Assembly: GCA_963969365.1 (NCBI GenBank)
Contig: OZ017754.1
Coordinates: forward strand, 1,488,001-1,552,000
Direction of reading: 5' to 3'
Length of the DNA stretch: 64,000 nucleotides
DNA from: Asterochloris sp. CNOR1
Lineage: Eukaryota > Chlorophyta > Trebouxiophyceae > Trebouxiales > Trebouxiaceae
Shown: in pieces, positions 22,101-33,083 of the stretch
Layout: every line of letters starts with the position of its first letter
Position numbering within the stretch: position 1 is the first letter of the stretch
Program-made: the position numbers and the translations under genes
Notes under the pieces: model-generated
The model's database searches: none
The model's input: the letters and a program-made list of their open reading frames with translations, nothing else
Told to the model about the DNA's origin: nothing

Positions 22101-23899
22101 GGGCATCAATGGCATCACCGCCTTGTCTGCTGGCCACCTGCCACTGGCCTGTGAGATTTGGTGTGCTGTGGTCGCTTGTCCAGAGGGCTGCACAGATGAG
22201 CTGCATGAGCTTCAACCCCCTGTCGTCTAGGTCAGCACATGGCAGGTGGGGCTGACTGCCTGCCTCTTGCTGACTGCAGCCTTCAACTTCATGGGGACCA
22301 GCAACCTGGGGCTGTCATCAGTTGCAGATGTGCAAACCAACGGGCCACTGCCGCAGCACCAGGAGCACAAGCATCAGCCTCAGCAGAACTATCAGCAACA
22401 GCAGCCCAGCGTGGCTGCTGTTGCTGGAGGGGCGGGGGCTGGGGCAGTGCAGCAGGAGCCGAGCGCTTACATCACCCCGCTGGTGAGCGGCGAGCATGGG
22501 GCTCCTGACCACCAGTCCCCACAGCTGGGGGCGCCCTACCAGGAGCCCGCTGAGACCCCCGCCTTGCAGCCTGGCCAGCAGCCTGGTCACCAGCCTGGGC
22601 ACCAACCTGGGCAGCAGGCAACACGCTCTGAGGTGCCTGCTGCTGGGAACAGCTACAGACGGGCCGCAGCCCCTGAGCGCAGCTATGGCGGCGGCAACGT
22701 GGGCGGCGGGCAGCAGCAGTCAGAGCAGGTGAGGTTGTAGGCACATGCCTTCACAGGATATGCTGACCATGTCAGACAGGATGAGGACAATGCAGGCACA
22801 GCAGCAGACACCTGCAAGCTGTCGACCACATTGACGAGGCACCGCCACCCGTGTCAAGGCAGGGACCTTGCTGCCTCACGCCATGTGCATACATGGCCCT
22901 GCTGGTAGACTTTGCAACTCAGGGGGCAGGCTGCAACTGTGGGCAACGGTACGGGCCTGCTGAAGCTGTGGCATGCCAATCGTTCTCAGGCCGAAACCCT
23001 TTCTGGTGACCCAGGTGCATGATGCTTGCTGTGCAGGCTGGGCAGAGGCGGGGCCCTGCCACCACAGCTGAGGCTGTGTCGGGGGTCAGGCAGCGTGGAG
23101 ATGGGGGTGGCGCCCGAGGGTGGGGCCGCGGCAGCCGTGAGAGGGGCAGCGAGGGGCGGGGCGACGGGCAGGGCAGGTGGGCCTGCCATCTGGGCCTGGT
23201 TGCCTGCCCCTGTTGGACTGCATTTGCCTAAGTGAAAGCGTCCGTCCAGGAGGAGAGGGGGGCCTGGGTGTGTGGATGCAGTTGTGAGAGGGGAGAGCAA
23301 GGGTTGCGGCACTGGGGGCGAGCGCAGGTGGGCTCGCGCCCTGGGCTTCGCTTGCGTACTCGGTGTGAAATGCACCAGCTGACGTGACTTCATGAACAGC
23401 TTGGGAGGCAGGTCAGGTGCACTATGTACTTCTGTTTGTCAGCACCGCAGAGACGCAGCGAGAGGCATACAAAACATGAGTCGCGTTGATGCAGGCGCGA
23501 GCGCAGTACTTGTTTGTGAACAGCTTCATGTTGCCACAGACGCAGGCTCAATGCCCCTTGTTAGTGACGCATGCGCTTGTTGACTGTGCTGGACAGCTGT
23601 CGCTGCAAACCTGCTCCCTGGGTTCGCTGTACATGCCATGCAGGGTCTTCCAGCCGCTTACTTGTGCCTCAACAGCCTTTTGCTGGCACCCAGGGGGCCT
23701 GGTTAGATTGCTGTGATACTTGCTGTGTCAATGGTGTCTACGCCATGGGGTCATGCCTGCATGTGTGCAACTCTCGAACCCTCAGCTGTGTATGTGCGGC
23801 TGTAGGGGTAACTACCGCGGCAGCTACCGCGGAGGCTCGAGGGGAGGCTATCGCAGCGGCAGGGGTCGAGGGCCACCACAGCAGGCGGCTCCTCAGTGA
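16185..23899 (+). CDS. Caprin-like RNA-binding protein with C-terminal RGG box
   Basis: The start ATG at 16185 gives MADQSSKANAAEAAERSKSE. The first exon ends KRLGKIESMEKLRDSGKPMN with NADQ at the donor (16382), and exon 2 continues EATLASKTRTLVAMEELERL. This recalls the caprin homology region, where a basic coiled coil leads to ERLNxDQLxAV and a helix. A Glu/Ala-rich coiled coil follows (about 17565-17692), then SKAVSQLIELLYFAHVSSD (about 18345-18400), DPLEESDLVTIAELGLRLVS (about 19103-19290), several Gln/Gly/Pro-rich exons (20080-22730), and a terminal RGG box NYRGSYRGGSRGGYRSGRGR ending at the TGA at 23897-23899. Caprins are cytoplasmic RNA-granule proteins that partner with G3BP. The family call rests on partial similarity and overall architecture. 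Many middle exon joins are not proven, and two exon-derived tandem arrays lie in its introns. Confidence 0.55.
17296..17615 (+). repeat. Tandem duplication of an exon-bearing unit, caprin-like gene
   Basis: Unit 1 (about 17296-17440) and unit 2 (about 17478-17612) share GTGCAGGTGCAG, CAGCTGCAT(A/G)TGCAGTCC and a coding core (GATGCTGxCAAGG(T/A)GGAGGC). Unit 2 has a normal CTGCAG acceptor and continues into a long open coiled-coil exon; in unit 1 the same position reads CTGCTG. The period is about 182 bp. Confidence 0.85.
19200..19710 (+). repeat. Decayed copies of an exon end, caprin-like gene
   Basis: The exon segment GCCAAGCGCTGGGCGCTGGC then CAGGGCGGCAGCCAG (19208-19250) is echoed at about 19445-19485 (GTTAAGCGCTGGGTGCTGGC then CAGGGCAGCAGCCAG) and more weakly at about 19600-19640 (GTTGAGCGCTGGCCTGGGTA). 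Downstream the copies have diverged. Confidence 0.75.
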
Positions 23900-24266
23900 T
23901 GGTGCAACAGCCTCTCTTCTGCAGCAGAGTCATCATCTCAAGGAGCCAGTGCCGTGCTGAAGCCAAAATACAGCTGACTGCGTGCTGCAGCAGCTAGACA
24001 AGTCTCGGACTCCCCTATGCAGCCGTCAGGACTATCCCTCCTGATGCATGCCTGTTCAGCTTGATAATGTGATAGCGAGTGTGCAGTGTCTGGCCGAAGG
24101 AGCACTCTGCAATTTTGAAACACACTTGTGGAAGTCGAGATTCAGGGGGACACAACAAATTTGACTCACAGAGGTGGTCCATCAAATGGGAAAGTGAGCG
24201 CAGCATGTAATCAGCGCACATCAACAATCTGTACAGTGGTATACGGGCACAACATGAGTAGGAGCT
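23900..24266. other. Convergent 3' interval, caprin-like and LHC genes
   Basis: The interval lies between the stop codons of the two convergent genes; the sequence is less GC-rich than the neighbouring exons and probably holds both 3' UTRs. No gene was seen. Confidence 0.5.
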
Positions 24267-26427
24267 CTACTTTAGAAACGTCTGCAAAGCATTCTGATGT
24301 ACAGGGTCCGAGAGGTGATCCAACAGCAACCTGACGGGGCCTCGGCCTGTCAGTGCAGATGCTGTGTAGATACCAATGAAAGACACCCTGCAGGTTATTG
24401 GGCCCATTGGTCAAAATCGTAGGGCTGCTGGAGAGGAAGCAGCAGCAGCAGCAGCAGCAGCACATGTATGCAGATCAAGACCATCACCCTGAAGCCTTTT
24501 TATGCAACAGCATCCAGAGACATGCAAGCAGAGCAGTGTGGATTGTAGCACAGCAACAGGGGTCTCACATAGCCACACGCCCAGTGCTAAGCTCGCCAGT
24601 TTGAAGCTGCTGCACCTCCTTCTCAGTCTTGCCATGCTGTGTAAGCCACCAGCCGCCACTGCACGCAGGCGGCAGCAAGATCAGAGAAAATGTAATTGCA
24701 TCAGGAAAGCCACATGCCCTTGTGGCCAAAACAGCGCGGCTGCCCCCGCCACTGGGACTGCAGGCGTGTTGGAACTAGCAGCCTGCAATATATCAACCCA
24801 CATGGACAAAAATTCGCTTGCGAGCTGCCTGGTAGCCAAGTCCATCCCCACCCTGGGTGCCCCTGGCACAGCACGCTGCTGATTCACCTGAGCCACCCTG
24901 GCAGGCCGCCGAGCCAAGCAGAAAAGACGCCCAGGCCTGGGGCTGCCTCGGGCCTATCTCCCTCTGCCTGCCTGGCAAGACCTGCATGCAGAAGCAATAA
25001 GTCTTTGATCACAGCAGTGCACCATTTAGGCACAAGCAGCAAACACCTCAGCCTGTCGTCTAAAGTGGTGCACGTTACATTGGCCAGTGGGACAGCAGCT
25101 TGAAAGGCACTCCACAGAGGAGCCAAAAAAGCTGCGACAGCTTCCTGCAGTCCTTGCTCCTGGTAACAGAAGCCAGTATGTAAAGGGCAACCTACCCAAG
25201 GGATCCAGCAGCCCGCCGGGCCAGGCTCGCTGGTTGGCGCCGCGCTGCTTGAGGCGGTACTGAGCACGGATGAGCTCAGGCACGAACAGCACGGTCAGGG
25301 CACCCAGCGTGAAGGGCAGCAGGCGTGCGCTGACCAGCTCAGGGAGCAACGTGAGGGGAGCACCCAGCAGGTCTGGCACCATCAGTCCTGCACAGGGGCA
25401 GCAGCAGACAGTGCAGGGCACTGCCACCAGGCTTGACCCGTTGGGGAGAGCAAGCAGGGGCCCCCCAGAGGTGTGGCAAACATCAGCCCTGCAGCCCTGC
25501 ACCCAGGAAACAGTAAGCCTGCAATGACAGCCTGCTGCAGCAGGTTGACCTGACGGCGTGGCCGACCCTGCACAAATGCGCGAGTGCCGGGGAGCAGGTG
25601 CATGGCAGATGCCTACAGGGAGAACAAGCAGGTCCTGTGGAGGCTAAGTGCCATGCTCTGTGTCATGCTCAGCTTGGCTAAACTCCTCCCTTGCCACACA
25701 TGCCCTGACACCTGATGACCTGGCTCACATGGAGACCACAGCAACAGTCAGGGGCAGCAGGGAATCCCAGCAGGCCTGGGATAGGGCAGCGTGTGTCATC
25801 CGTACGTCTGGCAGACCATATGAACACGAAGCAGGCTGTCTGGCAACCCACAAGCAGGGGAGGGTGGGCCACAGGAGCAGTGCCTCTCACCTAGAACACC
25901 AATCATAGCCCATCTCGCATGCAGCACCTCGGCCTCCCTGCAGCCGCAGCAAGCGCCCCACATTCAGGCAGGAATGGAGGGCTTTTTCAATGGCTCCTAG
26001 GGCTTTCAAGGATTGCCCAGGACATGTCATGACAGGGGCAGTTGGTCGCTGCACAACTTGATGATGTCAAGTCAGCCATACGCTCACCGGAAGCGTTCAA
26101 AGTCATCAGCTCTTGCTCTTGCGCAGAGCTGCAAAGGATCCCAACCAACATTCCTGCATGAGCACGGCAGTGCTGCCTGCAAATAGCTCAATGCAACTGA
26201 GGCTCTTCAGCTTGCTGTCCCGCACCACACACCCTCAGTGCAGCAAAGAGTGTCACATAGCACTGACAACATGCATGCGATGCTCACCCTGGGACCTGTC
26301 TTGCCTTGGGCACTTTCAGCTGTTTGCGGAGTTGGCTGGAGCGTTGGTTGCTCCTAGATGGCCCAGCTCTGACACAGGAACTACATGATGGCTGGGTCCT
26401 AGAACCCGAATGAATTGCTTGCGTCAT
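24267..26427 (-). CDS. Divergent light-harvesting chlorophyll a/b-binding protein
   Basis: Exons in phase: 26288-26427, 26088-26153, 25891-25937, 25196-25387, then (after one unresolved junction) 24569-24636 and 24267-24387. The N-terminus is a Ser/Arg-rich plastid transit peptide (MTQAIHSGSRTQPSCSSC). Next come VPGNVGWDPLQL and helix 1 FREAEVLHARWAMIGVLG, with its Glu, His and Arg in place. Helix 2 has FVPELIRAQYR, followed by WPGGLLDPLG. Helix 3 is ELSTGRVAMVSFIGIYTASA, then LTGRGPVRLLLDHLSDPVHQ. The order matches LHC proteins of the thylakoid antenna. The usual Asn in the helix-3 ENGR motif is Thr, and the Gln positions of helices 2 and 3 are Ala, so fewer pigments may be bound. The join between WPGGLLDPLG and helix 3 needs a small extra exon, not identified with certainty. 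I cannot assign an LHCA/LHCB subtype. Confidence 0.8.
24438..24461. repeat. (AGC)8 microsatellite in an LHC intron
   Basis: Eight perfect AGC units sit in the last intron of the LHC gene. On the transcribed minus strand they read as a GCT run about 50 bases upstream of the final acceptor (24388). Confidence 0.9.
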
Positions 26428-26517
26428 ATGCTGGCACCGAACTGCCACCTCTTGCAGGTCAAGCAGTGGAAATGGAGTTTTGACCAGCGAGTGCCCAGCA
26501 CATAGCCACCCTCCTGC
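26428..26517. promoter_or_regulatory. 90-bp divergent promoter between LHC and profilin-like genes
   Basis: Only 90 bases separate the predicted start codons of the minus-strand LHC gene (26427) and the plus-strand profilin-like gene (26518). Both core promoters and leaders must be compressed here or overlap coding sequence. No named element was recognised. Confidence 0.4.
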
Positions 26518-27670
26518 ATGTCTGCTCAAGCGATTGAGGAGGCTGCCAAGCAGTTACAGGACTGCAGGCGAATTTTAGTGTTTGACAACACCCGGAAAGT
26601 CCTGTTCTCCAACTTCAAGGCAAGCAGGCCCTGATGATGCACTTATGCTTAGCTAATGCTGCGGGCGCTCCCTGAGTGAAAAGACACCTCCCATCCTCTT
26701 GTGCAGGTGAACCCAGCAGAGCTACAGGCACTTGCACATGTGTTCGCTTCCCGCACGGATGCAATCAGATCAGGCATGGTGATTGATGGCAAACGGTATG
26801 AGGTAAGCAGTCCGGCATGGCCACAACTGCAGAGCTGAACAACGCAAGTCACCCGCAGCAAGGCAACTGCTGGAGGACAAAAATTTCCTGCAGTGTGGGG
26901 GGCATGCTGGCCCAAAGCATCAATTTCCGATGCCTATATGCTGCTGGGCTGCATGCCTTGGGCCAGTTCTGCCCAGTCTGGCTGCTGTAGGTTGCCTCAA
27001 CTAGTGACCCTTTTGCACTGCACAGAGGTCATGCCCCCATCTGCAGGTGCATGAGCACCCGGGAAGTGTGCAAAGCCACACATATGTGAATAGACTGCTG
27101 TGTAACACAAAGTGCCAACCGCTGTCCATCAACATCATGCGGAGGACTTTTGACCCTGCCTTATAGGCCGCACATTGGCAGGGACACTTGCCAATCAACC
27201 AAAACAGCAGCCGCTAAGGACTGGTGCTGGCTGCCTGCAGGTCCATCAACATCACGTTGACGGCTCAGACCCTCTGGTCTATGGGCGCACCATGGCAGGG
27301 GAGCCTGACAGTAGCGAGGGCGCGGCAATACACAAGCTGGTGGAGGGCAGTGAAGCCAGCCCAGTCTACTCCGTCATCACCTACCCGTGAGCCCACACCT
27401 GTACATTGCTCAGTGCTGCAGCATGCTTGTGCTATTGTGCACCACATGCCCATGAGCCCCCTGCTGAGAAATTGCACTGCACCGCGCCTTTTTCCGCTGG
27501 CATTGCAAAAGCTCCTGCCCGTCTCTGGGGGGTTGGATGTGCTTCACATGTCGGATTGACGTGCAAGCCTTCGCAATGCACTGACACCTGTTTAAAAATG
27601 CAGGCTGCCTCATGTGTCAGCACGGATGGTGCCCCTGCTGATGCACTTCTCACATCAAGCATTGAGATGA
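26518..27670 (+). CDS. Profilin-fold protein
   Basis: Four exons fit in phase: 26518-26619, 26707-26802, 27241-27386 and 27604-27670 (TGA), about 136 residues, the size of profilins. Blocks: MSAQAIEEAAKQLQDCRRIL, then VFDNTRKVLFSNFK, then AHVFASRTDAIRSGMVIDGK, RYEVHQHHVDGSDPLVYGR, and the C-terminal VSARMVPLLMHFSHQALR. This is the profilin-like pattern: N-terminal helix, a strand with an inner Asn/Phe, a GxxxxGKRYEV hairpin and a C-terminal helix. Similar proteins with a VHxHHxxPLVYGRTM signature occur in other algae (recall). Classical profilins bind actin and poly-proline; whether this one does is not shown. The first intron begins with GC rather than GT. The third exon's acceptor side is preceded by two decayed copies of itself (about 27040 and 27125). 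Confidence 0.75.
27040..27300 (+). repeat. Decoy copies of the VHQHH exon start, profilin-like gene
   Basis: The true junction CTGCAG then GTCCATCAACATCACGTTGA (27241) is echoed at 27125-27185 (GTCCATCAACATCATGCGGA, continuing GACCCTGCCTTATAGGCCGC) and at about 27042-27060 (CTGCAGGTGCATGAGCACCC). Spacing is about 80-120 bp. Confidence 0.85.
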
Positions 27671-27939
27671 TGTCCCCTGCCCAAATGCCCAATTCCTGGA
27701 CCCAGTATCAGTGAAAGCAAGCCTTGCGAGTGTAGAGTTCAGTTTGCAATTGAAGGAAATCCATTTCATGATCAGCATGCACTCTGATGCAATGTCTTGA
27801 AGCTGCTGTGTTTACGGGAGATGCAAGGAGGCTAACAGTATGCCTGCTGGGAAGGGAAAAAGACGTCCTTCATTTATCGACATGAATCTAGGCTGCAGCA
27901 AAGTCTGCGGCATATTGCTGCCCCAGAGGTGGCTAGTGC

Positions 27940-30900
27940 TCACCCGTCACCTAGCTGGGCCGCAGCCCCAAAAGAGCCCTTCTTCCGCCCACTTGCCATG
28001 GCAGAGCTGCCATTGCCAGTGCCATTGCCATTAGTGTCAATGTGGCCTGCCACAAGCTCAAGAACCTCTTTACGGTCTGCCACCATTTCATCTATGTTTG
28101 CATGGATGGTGCTGGAGATGCCCTCTGCAGCCAGCCAACACTATGCTGAGGCATGCGGAAGACAGGCAGGGGCCAACAATACTGCAGAGCAACATTGCAG
28201 ACAGGCTTATGCAACAACAGCAGGCAAAGCCACGCAGCTGCGACTGGAGGATAGCCTTGATCAGACTGTGCCAAGCTTGCCCAGTCAAAACTGGGCTGTG
28301 ACCCAAGCATGCAGGCAGCGAGGACAACTTGAGCCTCACAGGGCACCCACCAAGAGGGAGTATACCAAAGGGCTCCTCTAGCTGGACCCCGATCTCATCG
28401 ATCCCAAGGAGGAGGAATGCAATGGTACCTGCCACAGGCACCATGAGCCAGCGGCAGCCAGACCACAGGCCAAAGGGCATCAGGGCAAGCCAGATCATCA
28501 GGAACCGGGAGGTGTGTCTGCAAAGGGATGACTAAGCTCAGCACCAGTCGTACACAGCAACATGTATGGCATAGCTAACAGCAGACCAAGGTGGGCAGCA
28601 AAGAGGGAGAAAAGCATGCTGTTGACCCTGGGTAATCCTGCAAGCCAAGCGCCCAGCCACAGGGAGGGCTGTGTACCCCAGGTGAGGGCATGCAGCTCGT
28701 AAGGCACAGAAGGGAATTTGCATTGCATACCTCCGCTTGAACAGCGCGGCATGTGAGCAAGGAATGAGCAGTGTGATGATGCCCCAAGATGCTCAGGGCT
28801 TCAGCTCTGCAGAACTTAGTCTGCACAGCCACTCTCTGCATTTCAGGTCCAAACACGCACCGTGTGTATGGCAGGGGGATAGGCGACTTGAAGATGCGCT
28901 CCATAGCCCCCAGATAATCAGCAAAGCAGGTCATCTGGGTGTCCAGCCTCACAAACTCATTCTCGCTCAAGTAGCTGCACTGATTGAAAAGCTCCCCCAT
29001 CACCCTGAGGCAGTAGTTGGGCCTGTGTTTTGCGCTCATGAGAGCGTTCAAATCCTGCTCAGTCAGAACGCCCTGCAGCAGCCCGAAGGTGTGATCATGG
29101 CATGGGACATGGCTTATGGCCCACACAGCGAGGCAGGCGGGCGCAGGAAGTTGCTACCTGGGCGGATGCAGTCGTGCTAGGGAAGAGGCATCTTGGGGGC
29201 AGTCGTGCAGCAGGACAAGCAGCCAACCCAGTGCTGCAGAGCAGGCTGCAAGGCAGTCAGAGGGCAGAACCACCATGGGAAGCACTGGCTGCCTGGCTCT
29301 GCAGCAGCGCTCGGCAGCACCAAACGTGGCATCTTTGTGCCACTGCAGCCTGGTGTCTGCTGCCATGGTGCTTTCCCCTTCTGACACTGGCCTGCAGGCA
29401 CTGGCCTGCCTGCATACTTGCCTTGAGGCTGGCCCGCAAATCAGAGTCACCCCGGTCATCCCGCAGGTGGCACATGAGCACGTAAGGAAAGGCTGCGGCC
29501 CATCCAGGTACTGCCTCCAGCATCAGGCGATCACCAGGTCTGGCGTACGTGAGCGCCTGCAGTTGACAAGACCTCTTCCGACATGTTCCTGGCTGCAATG
29601 CAGACAGCGGGCAGCGGGCCACACATACCACCAGGCTGCATGCAGCGCAGCTATGCAAGAGAGGCGCTGTGCTTGCCATGGGCGTCCAGGGGCCCGGTTC
29701 ACAAGAAGAAAGACAGCAGCACAAACACTGTCCAGGTGCGTCAGGTGAGGTGAAGCTTTGTGGTTGACGTGTTGCACATCAAAGATTCTGGCCAGTTAGA
29801 ACCATACAGCATGCTGCAACAGGCAGCCCTGCCTGAAGTGCAAATATGAGCTTCACAGCCTGTGAAGCGCGCTCACTGTAGTGCACCCTGAGCATGAGGA
29901 GAACACAGAGCAGCTGCACAAGGCGTGCTGCTCTGCGACTCTTTGCAACAAGGAATCTACTGAGGACTTGCCTGGCGGACAATGTCACGAGACCTGTTGG
30001 TGATGGATCCCCACAGCTTTCGTCCCTCCAGCCAGCGACCGTAAGACCTGCAGGCACTCAACATGCTCCCAAACATGCAGGCAGCAAGAGATATAGTGTG
30101 CAGTGCATGCTGGGAAGCAAGGGGTGCAGTGCTCTGCTTGCTGGCTGGATGGACAGGACTGATGCTGGGGCCGTGGCACAGTCAGCAACTCAGAGAAGCG
30201 TCACAAGATCTGAGTAGAGGAGTAGCAGTTCTGGTGCCAAGCACCCCCAAGCCTATTTGACACCACCCTCCAGCAGCGAGGAGACAAAAAAACACAACAT
30301 GCCCAAGCTTGCTCATGACTCACGCATTGGTTCTGAACACCAGCAGCAGTGAAAGGGCAAAGCTGGTCAGGGTGAAGGGCTCCTTGGCACTCAGCGACAC
30401 ATCTGGGAGTTCGGGGAAGCTCTGCAGCAACAAACGTGACGCTGCATAAGCAAAGCTTGCCACTATCACAGGCACTGGATACCAAGCTCTGCAGCGCCAA
30501 ATGCGACTCTGTGTGCATACCGCATGCCATCAGTGCAGCAGGTTGAGGGCAGCCTCACAAGAACTCTACAGCACCACACGCAACACTGTGGGAGCACAGT
30601 ATGCCGCATCACAGCTGCTTGAGACCAGTGCCGTCAAGCTCTGCACCACCAGTTGCATGTGGAACAAGGCAGCCGCTGCATGTCAGATCACAATGCTCCA
30701 CATACAGATCAAGCCCTGGCCTCACAATCCGCAATGTCTCATATGAGGCCACGCCGATTGACAGCAGCAGCACTGCCGCAATAGGGGACCCCAAGCTACT
30801 GACAATTCTGCTCTGCAGGCACACAACAAGGGTCAGGCCCTGATCATATGCTTGCTTGTGCAGCACTGCACCTTGGCAGACCCAGAAGGCAGCCAAGTAG

Positions 30901-31834
30901 AAGGCAGCACCAGCAGGGCAGGCAGCAGGACCCGCAAGGTGACAAGCATTAGGTGTCAGTGGCTGAGAGCGTGCATGCCCCAACTGGTGCAAACCTTATC
31001 CATTCCCTGTCAGCTCACCTCTGGCATGCTCAGCAAGTGCCTGGCGTACCGACTTGTGCTGCGGTGGTTGGCCCATTGGGCAGCATCAAATACACTGCAG
31101 ATCAACACAGAACTTTCAGCACCTGTTACACAGGACCGATGGACTCCCAACTTTGCCATCAAAAGCTCAGCACATGAGGCTGGCAGCTCCCTGCCGCCAC
31201 CAGGGACACTGTCAGGCTGCCTGCTCACTCACTTTCTTCTGTACTTGCGCGATTCCTCTTTGTCTGCATCCCTGTTCAGTCCCCCTGCTGTTGCGCAGGC
31301 ACCATGCTGCCTGCGCCGTGTCCTGCAGGGCAGTGCCTGCCTGCAACTGGGTGCAAAGTGACGTCTCCACAGGGATCCAGGCGTCAGACCCAAGCCTGTG
31401 TTGGTCGAGAGGAGAGCTGGGGCCATGGTGTGTTCACCACCACAGGATTAGTTGGCCCTGTATCCAGGCACAACACTCTCTTTCAGGACCGAGGAAAGGA
31501 CTGTCAGGCACCCTCTCTGCTGGCTGCAGAGCTTGTGACTGATCCAACATGGGGTTGTGGCCCAGATCCACACCTGTTTGTGTGAACTGCACAGGTGGTG
31601 GAGTCAGCACCACCTGCAGCCTTGCTGCAGTCGTCCTTGGGACGGGATGGAGTAGGCGCAGCAAGGCTGCGAGTATCGCTGAGGCTTGGTAAAGAACAAG
31701 ACGGCCTGGTCCCTGGCTGTACTTCGAGATAAGAGCTTCTCCAAAAGTAAAGCAGGTGATCTGCAGGCAAAGGCAAACCCCAGGTTCTCGAGACAAAGAA
31801 CTCTGCTGTGCGCGCTGCCGAACATCTGCAGCAT
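27940..31834 (-). CDS. Bestrophin-family anion channel, thylakoid/plastid type
   Basis: Coding blocks read down the minus strand: VFDAAQWANHRSTSRYARHL (about 31088-31020), SRIVSSLGSPIAAVLLLSIG, SFPELPDVSLSAKEPFTLTS then LLLVFRTNA, SYGRWLEGRKLWGSITNRSR (29972-30047), FPYVLMCHLRDDRGDSDLRA (ending 29422), GVLTEQDLNALMSAKHRPNY, SRFLMIWLALMPFGLWSGCR, and DEIGVQLEEPFGILPL. The last exon has STIHANIDEMVADRKEVLEL and a Gly/Asn-rich tail, with TGA at 27940-27942. RTNxSYGRWxEGRKxWG and the EEPFxILPL region are bestrophin hallmarks. Plant and algal members are chloride or bicarbonate channels of the thylakoid (VCCN1, Chlamydomonas BST1-3), linked to photosynthetic control or carbon concentration; which applies here is inference. 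The N-terminal transit exon (upstream of 31100, ATG possibly at 31834) and the exon before FPYV are not settled. At least two introns start with GC. Confidence 0.85.
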
Positions 31835-31849
31835 CCTCCCAGTGAACGA

Positions 31850-33083
31850 CAGGAGGGCAGCAGAACTGGCCAGGTTCAGGACTTGAGTTTGTTGCTATAC
31901 GCGCAGAGACTCCAGCCGCTTACAGCTCTTCAGGGGCCGCCTGGGGGCACGATGATCTCCGCCTGAGCCTGCAAGCTGCAGGCAAGGGAGTGTTCTACAA
32001 ATCCCTAGAGTATGAGGCAACAGCTCTGTGCCTGAACTCCTGGCAGGCAGGGAGGTGCGGGACAGCAGACCAGGTAATCCATGCCGTAGTGCTGTTTGCC
32101 ATGTACAAATGCAGCGCTGCCAGCCTGCATCAGGCCTGGCATCAGTCAGCTGGCCCCACGTAGGCCATGGCCACAAGTGCCATGCTGAACAAGTCTGACC
32201 CTCACTGTGTGCGTGAGCCCTGTGGGCATCATCAGCCTGAGCAAAGGACGCCGGGCGTGCTCTGCATCCCCTCGCCAGCAGAGCAACGCAATGGCTTTAC
32301 AAGCAGGTTGCATGCACCACCCAGGGTCACGCCAAAGGGTGGCAGGCAGGCAGGGCTTGCTGGGCGTGTGACTTGTTTTTTTATGCTTCCCTGGGAGCTA
32401 TTGTCAGCCCCATTGGCTGGCACAGCAGGCTGATCAGGCTGCAGAGCTTGCTTGTGACACTTTGTTGCCCAGAGAGTGGGCCTTCTGCACAGGCAGCAGC
32501 TGCTCTTCGCCTTGGTCAGTGCCAGACAGCAATACAATCCTGCACCCTGCTGTGCCATTGCAGCTCCGCAGCACGGCTGTGCTGAGGTGCCCCAGCAAGC
32601 ATTCACACCCCTCGATCATGTTGGAGCAGTGACGAGGCGGGCAGGTGTCCTCACACCTGGTGGTCAGATCAGGCATTGGGCCATGCAGCTGCACGTGGCA
32701 GGAGGTGTCAAGGTCACTTCTTTGCATGATCAAGTGCAGCTGGCGGAGGCTGCTCCCTTTCCCGCATGCGTGGAGAGTGTGCTGTGCAGCTCATCCTGTG
32801 CAGGTGCTGAGAGTGCGAGGGCTGCAGCTGCAGGTGCTGAATCGCAATGGCAAGGAGCCATTGCCCAAGGTTCCACACAGTTCGTCTTAGGCTTTACCAA
32901 CCCACCTCGCCCCAGTGCAGGTGTTGAGGATGTGCAGGCCGCAGCGGCTGGTGCAAGCCTGCCATGGCAAGCGCCAACAGCCCTGAGAGCGCACACAGTT
33001 CATGCCAGGGCCAAAGTTGCCTCTCATTTTCCTGATGCAGGTGCTGAAGGAGTGAGGGTCGCAGCTGCAGGTGCAGGCCCGTC
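31850..33083 (+). other. Intergenic/5' region upstream of the MYND gene, no secure gene
   Basis: One open block reads RLSLQAAGKGVFYKSLEYEA and ends at a GT donor near 32069, and another ORF starts at 32167 (MATSAMLNKSDPH). They join to nothing recognisable and may be leader exons of the MYND gene or chance. The right half (about 32790-33080) is a three-copy decayed tandem array, listed separately. Confidence 0.3.
32790..33083 (+). repeat. Three-copy decayed tandem array before the MYND start codon
   Basis: Three related units begin with TGCAGGTG at about 32799, 32920 and 33038, each followed by a T-G-A-(G/A)-rich stretch, GGCTGCAGCTGCAGGTGC-like sequence and an ATGGCAxGxxCC core. The third unit runs into the real start ATG at 33084. 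Spacing is roughly 120 bp. The two upstream copies have diverged and carry stops. Confidence 0.65.
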
